Of a DNA stretch of 64,000 nt, positions 34,015-46,100 are shown one piece after another. This DNA comes from an uncultured Saprospiraceae bacterium. Lineage in GTDB: Bacteria > Bacteroidota > Bacteroidia > Chitinophagales > Saprospiraceae. The stretch spans positions 124,001 to 188,000 of the forward strand of contig CALEYL010000008.1 in the NCBI GenBank assembly GCA_937926205.1. Reading direction: 5' to 3'. The notes beneath the pieces were generated by a model, which was not told the DNA's origin, searched no databases, and worked only from the letters and a program-made list of their open reading frames with translations. Position 1 is the first letter of the stretch; each line of letters opens with the position of its first letter. Made by a program: the position numbers and the translations under genes.

Positions 34015-34986
34015 TTATTCTACAAACCGGTAAGCCGCATAAAATTCATAGCCGAGGCCCCGGGCGCGCCCGAAAGTGCCTATGTTGTAGGAGCCCATAG
34101 CCCCGATGCGCATTACCGCGTCTTTCGGAAGCCCTTTCAGAAGGATGTAGCCAAGTTGTATCGCCAAAGTCTGATTGGTGCTGTAAGTCAGCCCGGCCCA
34201 AAAAGCGTCCTGCTTTTCCATTTTCAGGGTGAGGTTGGCGTCCACTACATTTTGAGCACTGTAGTTGATCCAGACGGAGGGTTCAAAAAACATATTTTCT
34301 TTAACGGAGCGATAACCGAATGTGGCGTTGGCGTGTACAGCACGTTTGAAGTTTGCCACACTACCGCTTGCCCTGAATTTCAGGTCGAATGGAACCAGTT
34401 GGTTTGCACCGAGTCCGGCAAAAAAGAAGCTTTTTTCGAAATCCCCCCTGCTGTACGAGGTATAAAAAACACCGGCCCCGGCATTGGGTATAATGGTCGT
34501 TACTTCGCCGCGCGGTACCGACAAATCGTCGTCGTCATTGACCACGACATCCACACCATCGGCGGTAAACTGTTGTAAAGTTGTACTTAGCCCAAACGAC
34601 AACTGCCCTGCCTTACGACGCCTCGGCTTCAATTTATAGGCATAATTAAAGCCTGCCACGTTGCTTTGCAAAGGACGGGTTTCGTCGTGAAAAAAGAAGC
34701 CCCCGATGCTGGTATTCGATTTTTGAAACGGATACTGTACCGCGAGCGAAGCCGTAAGCGGCGCATCATCAAACCCAACCCACTGCTGGCGGTAATTGGC
34801 AGCCAGTTCCCAATAGTCCCAGACAGCCGTCATGGCAGGATTCCAGATGAAGCTGATGTCTGTAAACGGACTGCGATCAGGCAGCTGTTGCGCCTTGGCA
34901 GCAAAAGGAAGGAACATAAAAATCAAGCCGGCAAAGCCAAATAAATTCCGGATCGGGCGTATGGTATGGTAAAGAATGGATGACAT
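34015..34986 (-). CDS. PorP/SprF-family type IX secretion membrane protein
   Basis: A 323-residue outer-membrane barrel of the PorP/SprF family. Signal peptide 1-33 (LIFMFLPFAAKAQ). Family marks: SFIWNPAMTAVWDYWELAANYRQ-type beginning (NPAMTA and YRQQWVGFDDAPLTASL), the internal GFNYAYKLKPR, and the last strand GYEFYAAYRF. PorP/SprF proteins act in T9SS cargo export or surface attachment of type-B (CHU_C) sorting-domain proteins. The next gene downstream, on the same strand and 55 bases upstream in transcription order (35042-36955), encodes exactly such a protein, which supports a cargo/partner relationship. Confidence 0.9.
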   Translation of the reverse strand: MSSILYHTIRPIRNLFGFAGLIFMFLPFAAKAQQLPDRSPFTDISFIWNPAMTAVWDYWELAANYRQQWVGFDDAPLTASLAVQYPFQKSNTSIGGFFFHDETRPLQSNVAGFNYAYKLKPRRRKAGQLSFGLSTTLQQFTADGVDVVVNDDDDLSVPRGEVTTIIPNAGAGVFYTSYSRGDFEKSFFFAGLGANQLVPFDLKFRASGSVANFKRAVHANATFGYRSVKENMFFEPSVWINYSAQNVVDANLTLKMEKQDAFWAGLTYSTNQTLAIQLGYILLKGLPKDAVMRIGAMGSYNIGTFGRARGLGYEFYAAYRFVE

Positions 34987-35041
34987 ATATTGATGTGTTT
35001 TCGGCTGCTAATGATGAAAAATTTTCGCAGAATACCGGGCA

Positions 35042-36955
35042 TCAATCCCGAACGATCGTCAGTGTTTGTTTAATGGTACCGGATCGGAAAGCAAGTACAT
35101 AGTAATAATTGGCAGCAGGCAGCGGGGAGCCGTTGTGGGTGCCGTCAAAACGCTCGTCATCGAGTTGGTAGTTGACCTTCTGGTAAACAAGATCACCCCA
35201 ACGATTGTAAATTTTCAGGGTATTCTGGCCAAATTTTCCGGCGCCCTGAAATTCCAGCACATCATTTTTCCCATCGCCATTCGGGGTAATCATGTTGATG
35301 GCCCTGATGCTGGAAGCCGGATCGTCGCTGATCATCACCAAAACGGAATCTCTGGTAAAACAACCGTTTTGGTCCATGATTTCAACCACATAAACCGTAC
35401 TTTCCAAAGGTTGTACAACCGGATCGGGGACAAACTTATTGCTTACAGGAAAAGGAGCATCCTCCCAGGTGTAGAGCACGCCCCCTGAAGCTGCAAGCCG
35501 ACCCTCCGTTTGGTAAGCAAGGCAGGTATCCTGGCCTGCCGTAGCGACCACTGCATGGGGCAATGCCCGTATGGATGCCGTGTCGGCGCCACAGGCATTC
35601 GACACAATCACCAGATATATCCCTTCGTATTGTGGTGCAGCCAATGGATTGGGGATGTCAAGGGCGCTCAGAGTACCGGAAGTATCGATCCACTGGTAAA
35701 AATCGCCACCGGAGACTTGCAACTGAAAGGTGTCACCGGGGCAGGTCTGAAAGTAATCTAAAGGGAGCTGAGCCTGGGGCGCCTGGCCTGCAACCACCTG
35801 CACCGTATCTGAAGCACTGCATCCCAGACTATTGCTTACGGTTACGCTGTAGGCTCCCGTCTGATTCACAGAAATGCTTTCGGTTACTGCCCCTGTGGAC
35901 CATGCATAAGCGTCGTGAACCCCGGCCGAGATACTCAGTGGCGCTGTTCCGCATATAGATAAAGTGTCCGCCAGCGACAATTGGGGCGCATCCGGAGAAG
36001 TGATTTCAAAATCCAGGGTATCCCGACAGTTATTGGCGTCAACCACAATCGTGGAATAAGTCCCGGCTGCCAGGGTTTCAAAAATCCCCGACTGGTTCTG
36101 GCCTTCCCCTGCTATCTGAAACGAATAGGGTGCCGTACCTCCGCTTGCCGCAAACATCGCGCTTCCGGTAGGGCTGTCGCATGCAGAAGTGGCGCTTTCC
36201 GACAAGCTCAGTTCCAGCACCACTGGTTCTGTAATCTGGAAACTGGTATCGAGAAAAAGAGCGCCAACCAAATCAAAAACCTGTAAATCGTAAGTCCCGG
36301 GGTTCAGCTCTGAGACATTGGCTTCGTTTGAAGTAAAGCCATTCGGGCCAGTCCATGAAAAGTCGTAGCCTGTCGTTTCTCCCTGCAAAAGCAAGTTGAT
36401 CGCGCCGTTGCCTGCACCGTTGCAGCGGACCTGGTTCACACCAAAAGTAATGGCGCCGGGTGCAATCACCAATACAGAGCCCGCCTCCTGATCCAGCAAC
36501 ACGGGATCGTAAATACCCGGCGTGGCGGTAGCCCTGAAAACTTGTATTGCCAGGGGCGTATCCGTTATCGTAATGGGCGTCTGATCGCCGGGATTACCAG
36601 TTGTTTTGAAATAAAAAACGGCCAGAATGCTGCCATCGGGCAGTGTATGGCCGATACCTTCCACATCAAACCAGGAGAAACGAAGTTCGCCGTTTTGAGC
36701 CTGAAAATCGCCAATAGCGACATTTTCGAGGTCTGCAAGCTGGTTGGAAAGGTATTCGATGACAGAAACATCCCACTGAATGGAAAACTGCAGGCTTACG
36801 ATTTCATCGAATTGCTGTGCACGCAGGGTAATGGCAACGGTGTCGCCCGTAAAGGAAACCGTATCAGTTAAGGACAAATTCAGCGATTGACTGAATGCCG
36901 GGGCAAAAAGCCACAGCGACAGTACAATGCTTAAAACCGGTTTAAAGCCTCTCAT
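35042..36955 (-). CDS. Secreted cohesin-like and SprB-repeat protein with CHU_C (type B) C-terminus
   Basis: A 637-residue surface protein. Signal peptide 1-22. A cohesin-like domain lies at about 25-165 (FDEIVSLQFSIQWDVSVIEY, GELRFSWFDVEG), then a SprB-like repeat (about 170-245, VRCNGAGNGAINLLLQGET and FSWTGPNGF), a second one (about 250-325), Ig-like segments (about 330-530, YAWSTGAVTESISVNQTG), and a CHU_C gliding-motility-associated C-terminal domain (about 550-637): NMITPNGDGKNDVLEF, IYNRWGDLVYQ, FDGTHNGSPLP. This is the type-B T9SS sorting domain (TIGR04131), which needs a SprF-like partner; that partner is the adjacent gene. Adhesin or matrix role is likely. Confidence 0.9.
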   Translation of the reverse strand: MRGFKPVLSIVLSLWLFAPAFSQSLNLSLTDTVSFTGDTVAITLRAQQFDEIVSLQFSIQWDVSVIEYLSNQLADLENVAIGDFQAQNGELRFSWFDVEGIGHTLPDGSILAVFYFKTTGNPGDQTPITITDTPLAIQVFRATATPGIYDPVLLDQEAGSVLVIAPGAITFGVNQVRCNGAGNGAINLLLQGETTGYDFSWTGPNGFTSNEANVSELNPGTYDLQVFDLVGALFLDTSFQITEPVVLELSLSESATSACDSPTGSAMFAASGGTAPYSFQIAGEGQNQSGIFETLAAGTYSTIVVDANNCRDTLDFEITSPDAPQLSLADTLSICGTAPLSISAGVHDAYAWSTGAVTESISVNQTGAYSVTVSNSLGCSASDTVQVVAGQAPQAQLPLDYFQTCPGDTFQLQVSGGDFYQWIDTSGTLSALDIPNPLAAPQYEGIYLVIVSNACGADTASIRALPHAVVATAGQDTCLAYQTEGRLAASGGVLYTWEDAPFPVSNKFVPDPVVQPLESTVYVVEIMDQNGCFTRDSVLVMISDDPASSIRAINMITPNGDGKNDVLEFQGAGKFGQNTLKIYNRWGDLVYQKVNYQLDDERFDGTHNGSPLPAANYYYVLAFRSGTIKQTLTIVRD

Positions 36956-37047
36956 AGCTGTTAGATTTGGGATATCAGATAACAGACAAACGCATGAAAG
37001 TCTGTGACCTTGTCGGCAGTATCAAAAAAAATGCCGCATATTGAAAA

Positions 37048-37077
37048 AAGCCCGGAGGCATATTAACCCCCGGGCTT
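37048..37077 (-). terminator. Intrinsic terminator of the giant surface-protein gene
   Basis: Arms AAGCCCGG (37048-37055) and CCGGGCTT (37070-37077) form a perfect 8-base stem; on the minus strand the hairpin is followed by TTTTTTC. It lies 25 bases after the stop of the 3,424-residue gene. Confidence 0.8.
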
Positions 37078-37101
37078 AAAGACTGTTTCAGGTGCTTTCG
37101 T

Positions 37102-40100
37102 TTATTTGTTAAGGACCACCATGGATTTTGTGGCCGCAAAAGCGCCTGCCTTCAGGGTGTAGAAATACACTCCGCCTGCAAGATTCAATTGCGTTAACTC
37201 AATCTGGTTGATGCCTTTTGCGTAATCTCCGGAAACCTGTTTGATTATTCTGCCCATTTCATCATAAAGGATCAGTTCGGCAGCCATTGCCTCCGGCAAT
37301 TCAAAACGAATCGTCGTTTCGTTGCTTAAAGGGTTCGGCGTATTCTGGTACAATTCATACCTGCCATTTTGAACAACACCATCTTCCCAGCGCAATACGA
37401 TGTTCAATCTTTCTGAACGGGCATTGTGCGCTTCTGTCCGCAGGGTTCCCGGTTCAATATTCAACACATCTGAAAGATCGGAAATGGCTGTTTTCGCACG
37501 GAAACGAATGGTAAAGATGTCTTCAGTTGCAAGTGCCGACACGCCACGACCTGCTGTATTAAACCAGCTCAGGCGAAGGCTTCCTAGCTTTTCACCGGCA
37601 ACCACATTCGAGAGTGCGGAGGATTGTCCGCCTTCGATCGACAGGAATTCCAATGCTTCCGGATCAAAGCCCAATGCAGTTTGGTAGCTGACGATGTCAT
37701 TGAAGTTTTCACTGCGGAAACGCACTTCTACTTCTTCACCAGCCTGTGCCCCTCTGCGCTTGCTGAGCAGAATCAGATCATCCTGATAGCGCTCTTCCAG
37801 ATGGGTTCCCCCGTGGAACTGACCGGGATCGGCCTGGCCAAGGATATCTCCGACCTTTACTCCAACAAAATCAGCAGTCAGGCTGCTCATCAGCATCATC
37901 GTATCGCGGTTCCTGTATGGGAATACGTTGTAAGCATTGAAATCGTCCGGCATATTGCCATCAGAGGCAACAAAAACCCAGGACGGACAATTGAGGAAGC
38001 GATCCCTTGCACCAATGATCAGCTGCTGGATCAGGAAAAGGTCCAGCGTTGTAAAGGCATCGTTGCAGTTGGCATCCCCGGCAATCACCTGATAAGGCGA
38101 ATAAATCTGCGGCGGGTCAAGCCCCAGAATGAAACGCTGTCCAATAAACAAGGCGTAGGTAGAAAGACCGTTTGCATGCAGGGTATCCTTTTGTGCCTCA
38201 AGAATGTACTCTTCATTCAAAGGCAGATCAGGCAGCATATAATGTCCGGTTTGATCCGTCATTTCGGCTGCGACCATACTGCCATCTGTAGCGCGAACCA
38301 GTGCATTCGGAATGCCTTCACCCCAGAAGGTTGTCACCTCTCCGCTGGCCATACCTGTATTGCCCACTGTTGCACGGCCCAGAACGGTCATGTGCGGCAA
38401 CACAACCCCCGTGCCCCCAACCATGCTGCCTACTTCAACCGCGAGTGGCGTGTTGACCAGGAAGATGTCGGTAGAGCTGCCTACCGGACCAGTTAACTGT
38501 ACCGTCAGATAGAACAGGATGTCGTTTTGGTTCACCGCTAAGCCCTGGCCGCTGTTACTGAAGTAATTGAATGTCTTGTTAATCGGACTAAACTGCGGCG
38601 AAATTACACCGGGTGTAACCCCGCTGATAATCGCTACCGCCGGGTTTTGCAGACTAACAGAACCGGCCAGTGATACCAGATTCTGGCAGTTTTGAATCCT
38701 TACCGGAATCTGAATGGTTGACCCTTGCACACCCGTTACTTCGCCAACATCCAGAATAACCAGGTTGGATGGCAGGACAATGTTCACGGTTTTGCAAATA
38801 TTGGTCGTCCCACAGGCATTCATCACCGACAAACAAACCTGATAACTGCCGGCGCCGTAGTACTGGTGAACTGGGTTGGTCGCCGTAGAGGTCGTACCAT
38901 CACCGAATGACCAGAGGTAAGCAGCACCGGGAGTAGAGGTATTGGTAAAGGTCGTTGTCAGTCCCGAAGTCGTATGCGTAAAGTTGGCCACGGACGCGGG
39001 AATCTGACCGTCTATCCAAATGGCTTCACTTTCATAAACACAACCGTTTCCATCCGTAATGGTAATGATGTAATCGCCACTGATCAGTCCGGCAATCTTA
39101 TACTGATAATCCTGCCAGACCACCGTACCTGAGGCTGGCCCATTCCAGTGGATCGTATATGGCGGTGCACCGTGCTGTACGATGATGCCGATAGCGCCGG
39201 CCATCACACAGTTTCCGTCTATGACCGAGAAGATTGCGTCTAAGTTATCCGGAGAGTTGACCAACTGCGTGGAAAGATTTTCCGTACAGCCGTTCAAATC
39301 TGTTATGGTAATGAAAAATACACCGGTCGGTAAATTGTTGATCGTATAGCTCGAAGCTGAAGTGATCGCTGAGCCCATGCTGTTTGTACCATTCCATGTA
39401 ATGGTAAACGGCGGATGCAAACCATTAATGTTAACCGTAATAGAGCCAGGACCGTCGCAAGCGCCCGGATGGACTGACAGCGAACCAGATAAATCATCCG
39501 GTTCATTGGTCAATACAACCGTCTGTTGCCCCATACAATTGTACAGGTCCGTGACTTTTATCGTGTAAGTACCGCCCGGCAGGTTCGGAATGTCGTAGAA
39601 GTTGCCACTGGTTGTCGTACTGCCGTTAACAGGCCCCGTCCACATGATCGTGAATGGCGGCGTCCCGTTGAGCATATCAATCCAGATGGAACCCAGGTTA
39701 CCGCAAACGCCGTTTACAGCGGTTACATCAATGCTGAGACCATTGTTTGTATTCACGATGGTCACGGTTTGTGCATCGGTGCAACCACTGGCATCTGTAA
39801 CAGAGATGTTGTAGGTACCGTTTGGCGTATTCGAGATCGTATAGCTGGTGCCGAAGGTAGAAACGTTGCCGGAAACCGGACCATTCCATGTAATGGTATA
39901 CCCTGGCATTCCTCCTGTAATGTTCACCGTAATAAACCCGTTCTGGCCGCAAAGACCATTGTGCGGTACTGCATTAAGATCCAGGTTAAAGGCTGGCGAA
40001 GTCAGAACGATTGTTTTGGTATTTGTACAACCATTGGCATCCACAACCGTCACCACATATGTTCCTCCCGCTAAGTTCGGAATGTTAAACAAGGTATTCG

Positions 40101-43100
40101 AAGTCGTTTGAGAACCGCTTGAAGGCCCTGTCCAGCTAATGGTGTAGTTGGGGGCGCCACCGGTAATCGTGGCACTGATGGAAGCCAGGGAAACGCAGGT
40201 CGCGTTGGTACCCGTCAGGCTCAAATTGACTGAACCGCTGGTCGTAATATTGACCACTTTGGTGTCAAAACAACCATTTACATCTGTAATGCCAACGGTA
40301 TAGGAACCGGCTTGCAGGTTCGGGATATTGAAGGTCGTATTCCCGCTCGTTGCAGAGCCGCTGGTCGGGCCGCCCCAGGTAATTGTAAACGGCGGGTTGC
40401 CACCATTCGCGCTCACCGTAATTGAGCCTGCCTGGCCGCAAAGCCCGTTGATACCTGTTGCCGTCAGTTCCAGATCATCTTCTGTATTAATCAGCGACGT
40501 TGTTTCAGTTTCCGAACAACCATTGGAATCGGTTACCGTAATATTATAGGTGCCACTCGGCAGACCTGTAATCGTGTAAGCGCCACCGGAATTGGTGGTT
40601 GAGCCGCTTTCCGGACCACTCCACATAATGTTGTACGTTCCGGAACCACCGCTGATGATCAATCCGACAGAGCCTTCCTGGCCACAGAGCCCGACATTTG
40701 CAGTATCTGTAATGTCAATATCGTTTTCACTAACCGTTACCGTAGCCGACATTTGCTGTGAGCATCCGTTACTGCCCGTAACCATCAGGGTATAAGTACC
40801 TGAAGGAAGGTTCGGAATATTATAGCTGTTGGCTCCTGTAGTGGCTGAACCAGAAACAGGACCTGCCCAGACAATTGTATATGCCGGCGTTCCGCTGGTA
40901 ATGTTGATCAAAATGGAGCCATTCTGACCGCAAATCCCGTTGGTGACCGTTCGGGTGAAACTGAGGTTATTGGCCGTGTTCGTCAGCGTAATCGTTACGG
41001 TATCGTTACAGCCATTGACATCTGTTACCACAATGGTATAAGCGCCACTTGGCAGGTTAACAATGTTGTAAGAAGTGTTACCCGTACTTGTCGAACCACT
41101 TACCGGACCTGACCACGTGATATTATAAGGTGCCGTACCGCCCGTTATGCTCACCAGAATCGACCCGTTTGCTCCGCAAAGTCCGGGCGTTGCAACGGCT
41201 GTCGCATCCAGCGTATTGAGTCCGTTGGTCAACGTAATCGTTACCGTATCTGTACATCCATTGGCGTCTGTCGCCACAATGACGTACGTGCCGCTTGGCA
41301 GGTTGAGGATGTTGTAGAAGTTGTTGCTCGTCGTCGTGCTGCCGTTGACCGGGCCCGTCCACACAATGGTGTATGGCGTCGTGCCCCCCGTAATGCCCAG
41401 ATGAATCTGGCCATTCTGACCGCAAACTCCAGGAACCGCAACTCCCGTTAGATCCAGTGTATTGAGCCCATTTGTCAATATGATCGTTACGGTATCGGTG
41501 CAACCATTGGCGTCTGTCACCACAATGACGTACGTGCCGCTTGGCAGGTTGAGGATGTTGTAGAAGTTGTTGCTCGTCGTCGTGCTGCCGTTGACCGGGC
41601 CCGTCCACACAATGGTGTATGGCGTCGTGCCCCCCGTAATACCCAGATGAATCTGGCCATTCTGACCGCAAACGCCAGGAATTGCCACCCCGGTAAGGTC
41701 GAGGGTATTCGGAATGTTGGTCAGCGTAATCACAACGGTATCGGTACAACCATTAACATCCGTCACCACAATGGTGTAGGTGCCACTCGGCAGGTTAAGG
41801 ATGTTGTAGAAGTTGTTGCTCGTTGTCGTGGTGCCGTTGACCGGGCCCGTCCACACAATGGTGTATGGCGTCGTGCCCCCCGTAATGCCAAGGTGAATCT
41901 GACCATTCTGGCCACATACGCCCGGCACAGCCACTCCGGTCACATCTACCGGGTTGCCGCCGTTGACAAGAATCACAACAACGCTGTCTGTACAACCATT
42001 GGCATCCGTCACCACAATGGTATATGTACCGCTCGGAAGGTTGAGGATGTTGTAGAAGTTGTTGCTCGTCGTGGTACTGCCATTGACCGGGCCTGTCCAA
42101 ACGATGGTATAAGGTATTGATCCTCCTGTGATTCCCAGGTGAATCTGCCCGTTCTGGCCACAAACTCCAGGAATAGCCACGCCAATTACCTCAAGTGTAT
42201 TGACGCCATTCACCAGCGTGATGACGACAGTATCTGTACAACCATTGGCATCCGTCACCACCATGGTATAGGTGCCGTTTGGCAGGTTGAGGATGTTGTA
42301 GAAATTGTTGCTCGTCGTCGCAGTACCATTCACGGTACCGGTCCAAACAATGGTATAGGGCGTTGTACCTCCTGTAATCCCCAGGTGGATTTGCCCATTC
42401 TGGCCACACACTCCCGGAATAGCCACCCCGGTGACATCGACCTGATTCTGAGTACCCGGAAGGGTAATAATTTCCACATCTGTACAACCATTCGCATCTG
42501 TCAGGAAAATGGTATAGGTGCCTCCCGGCAGGTTTGGAATGTTGTATCCGTTGCCGGTTAATGTTGTGGAGCCGCTCACCGGTCCGGTCCATGTGAGTAT
42601 ATATGGCGCCTGGGAGTTTATAATGTCTACCCAGATGGCGCCAAGTTGCCCGCATAATCCGGGAATCGGCGTCAAAACCAGACGATTGTTCGGTTCCTGG
42701 TAAATGATGACTGTTTTGATCACCATACAACCGGTGGCATCCGTCACCTTAATGGTATAAGTGCCCGGAGGCAGGTCCATAATTTCGAAAGCACCGGTGG
42801 TAGATGTCCCCGAACCGGAACTTGGGCCTGTCCAGATGATTGTATAAGTTGGCGAACCGCCGATAATATCAATCCAAATCCAGTTGTATTGGCCGCAGCC
42901 ATTATTGATGAGTGCAGTATTGACAACATAGGTTGCAGAAGACGAGGTGACCACGACCACTTCCGAATCCGTACAGCCATTGGCGCCGGTTACAGTTACG
43001 ATGTAGGTGCCCGGAGGCAGGTTCGGAATGTTGTATCCGTTACCCTGAATGGTAATAGAACCGCTGACCGGGCCCGTCCAGGTGATGACGTACGGCGCAG

Positions 43101-46100
43101 AGCCGTTGGTAATATCCAGCCAGATAGAACCATTCATTCCGCATAAGCCCGGAATTGGCGTTGTAATGATGTTGAGGTTACCGCTTGCATTGATGGTAAC
43201 CGTATTGGAACCGCTGCAACCATTGGAAGCAGTAACCGTCACGGTATACGTACCGGCAGGAAGCTGGTTGATCTGGTAGTTGGTATTGCTTGTCATGGCC
43301 GAGCCGCTCACCGGTCCGTTCCAGACAATGGTATAAGGTCCTGAACCGCCGCTTGTAATGACATTGATGGCCCCGTATTGCTGGGCACAGTTGGCATTAT
43401 TGGCAACGAGTGTCACGGAAATATTACCCCCCTGATTGAGTACCGTAAAGGTTTTGGTTCCCGTACAACCGTTAGCCGCAACGACCGTCACAACATAGGT
43501 TCCGGCGGGTAAATTGAAGATATTGTATCCATTCCCCTGAATCGTGGTAGATCCGCTGACCGGGCCTGTCCAACTGACCGTATATGGACCGGTACCACCA
43601 AGGATATCGAGCCAGATGGCGCCGAATTGCACACAAGTTGCATGTGTGACAATCCCCTGCAGGGTCAGGCCACCGCCCGTATTGGTTATGGTTACGTTTT
43701 TATTTCGGGAGCACCCCTGAGCATCCGTTACCTGAATGACGTAAGCCCCGGGAGGCAGGTTGTTGATGGTAAAGTTGGAAGCCGCTGTTGACGTTGAACC
43801 GCTGACTGGTCCGTTCCAGGTGATCAGATAGTTTGGCGAACCGCCTATCATGGTCACCAAAATAGAACCAGGCTGGCCGCAAACACCATTCGACCCGGTA
43901 GCATTGATGACAAAGTTGCCGCCGGAGATGATGTAGACGGTATGCGTGCTGCTGCAACCGTTGGCATCGGTGATGTACACCGTATAGGAGCCGCCGGGCA
44001 GGTTGGCAATGCTGTACCAGTTATTGCTGGTGGTTGCAGAGCCGCTTGCCGGTCCCGTCCAGTTAATCGTATATGGCGCCGCTCCGTTGTTGATGTCGAC
44101 CCAAATCGAACCAGGTTGCCCGCACCCGCCGTTATTGGCAGTTACATAGGTGGACAAACTTCCGCCTGCGTTGTTGACGTAGACTGTTTTATATCCCGAA
44201 CACCAGTTGCCGTCTTCCACAAAAATGGAGTAGGTGCCGGAGGGCAAATTTTGAATGACATAGTTTGGATTGGAAGTCGTGGCACTGCCATTCACCGGTC
44301 CGTTCCAATTGATGATGTAAGGAGCAGAGCCATTGGTGATGTTCACGATAATAGAACCCGACTGCCCGCAAACGCCATTACCTGCAGTCGCTGTGATGTT
44401 GAGGTAACTGCTTTGGAGTGTTACAACTCTTGTTTGAGTGCACCAGTTTCCATCCTCTATGGTGATGGTGTAGGTACCTCCGGGCAGGTTGATGATGTTG
44501 AAATTAGAAGCGTTGCTGGTGGCATACCCGCTGATCGGGCCGGAAACAGTGATGTTGTAGGGCGGTACGCCTCCCGTTGTATTGATTTGAATATAACCAG
44601 GCTGTCCACAAGCTCCCGGATGCGGGGTCGCTGTAAAGTTAAAGCTGCTGCTGCCCTGTGTAATGGTCGCATATTTAATGATGGAGCAACCATTCGCAGA
44701 AGTAATGGAAATGGTATAATTACCTGCTGGCAGGTTGGTGATGTTAAAGCTGGAACTGTTCGTCGTCAGGGAAGTATTGACCGGCCCGCTGACATAGATA
44801 TTATAAGGCGCCTGCCCATTTAGAATGACTACAGAAAGATAGCCCGACATACCACAGGTTGCCCCGTGTGGCGTCACATAAGCATTGAGGTTACCCCCGG
44901 AGGCTACCGTGACGATTTCCGTGTCAGAGCATCCGAAACAATCCGTTTTGGTAATGATATAGGTTCCTGCAGGAAGGTTGGGTATGGTGTTGGTATTGGC
45001 GTAAGTTGCAAAAGTGCCCGATACCGGTCCGCTGTAGGAAACAATGTAGCCCGGGTGCCCCCCGTAGGAAGTTACTGTAATGGAGCCGTTGTTCTGACTA
45101 CATCCTGCAGGCGTAGAGGTCGCGCTGACAATGCTGAAATTACAGGCGGATGTACAATTGACAGTAAGGGTATAGGGTGAAGTAGCCCCATTATAACCAT
45201 CTACCACTACATAATAAAGTCCGGGTTGCAGGAATGCCGTAATGCTTTCATTCGCATTCCCGGCATTTTGACTGTAATTGAGGCAATCGCCGCGATCACA
45301 GGAATTCAGCAGGAACAATTCCAGGTTATTGGTCAAACCACTCAGGTTGATCGTCACCTGTCCTGCCTGGGTTACAGAAAAATAATGTACAATTTCCGGA
45401 CCATTATTCTCAACGTTCAGAACGTTCCCACAACCATAAAGGGACACGTCGTCGTGGCCATTGATGTTGTTGCCATTATAAGGTTGTCCGCAAACCAAAG
45501 GCACTGCATCGCCACAGTAAAGATACCCGCAGCTCACTTCAAGCCGGTAATCGCCCTGTGAGCCAGCATATTGGCCATCAACTACAATATAGTAGGTGCC
45601 AATAGGGGCGTCTTCAAGAATAATGCCTTCGTTGTTGGTTTGACTGTTGCTGGTGGTGCTCGACCGGAGACAGGTCAGCTGATTACAATTACCCGTCAGC
45701 AAAAAGAGGTCCAAATCCATATTCGGCGTCAGGATCTCAATACCGATTTGAAGGTCGCCTGCCGTCGTTTTATTCAGGACGTATACCCGGTCATTTCCCA
45801 GAAAGGTGCCTCCCGAACATCCGGGGTAAGCAGAAATCTGGTTGCCCGCACCCACGGTGGTTTCATAAGGAAAATAATCGCCGCACTGAATCGGAATTGC
45901 TTCGGCGCACCAGGGCGAACTAACACCACAAACCCCTGGTGTATAAGACATTACCCCTGCTGCATCCGCAACGCATGAGTTGCTGTAAGTGACGCCGTTA
46001 CATCCACAGACGGGATTGTAGATCGTCGGACATACCGCATTCGGGTTCATGTTTTGGGGATTTACGCAAATCGTATTGCAGCTCCCCGCAGTATAAAAAG

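Noticed and set aside
37624..38496. A 290-codon plus-strand frame
   Set aside because: Antisense shadow of the giant protein's C-terminal region.
41123..41749. A repetitive minus-strand frame
   Set aside because: It is the giant gene's repeat units read in another frame.
43942..44823. A 293-codon open frame antisense to the giant protein
   Set aside because: Repeat-driven shadow of the SprB-like array; no start context and no protein-like pattern.
39005..45150. CRISPR-like regular repeats
   Set aside because: The period of about 246 bases is the codon-aligned SprB-like protein repeat, with no short direct repeats and spacers.
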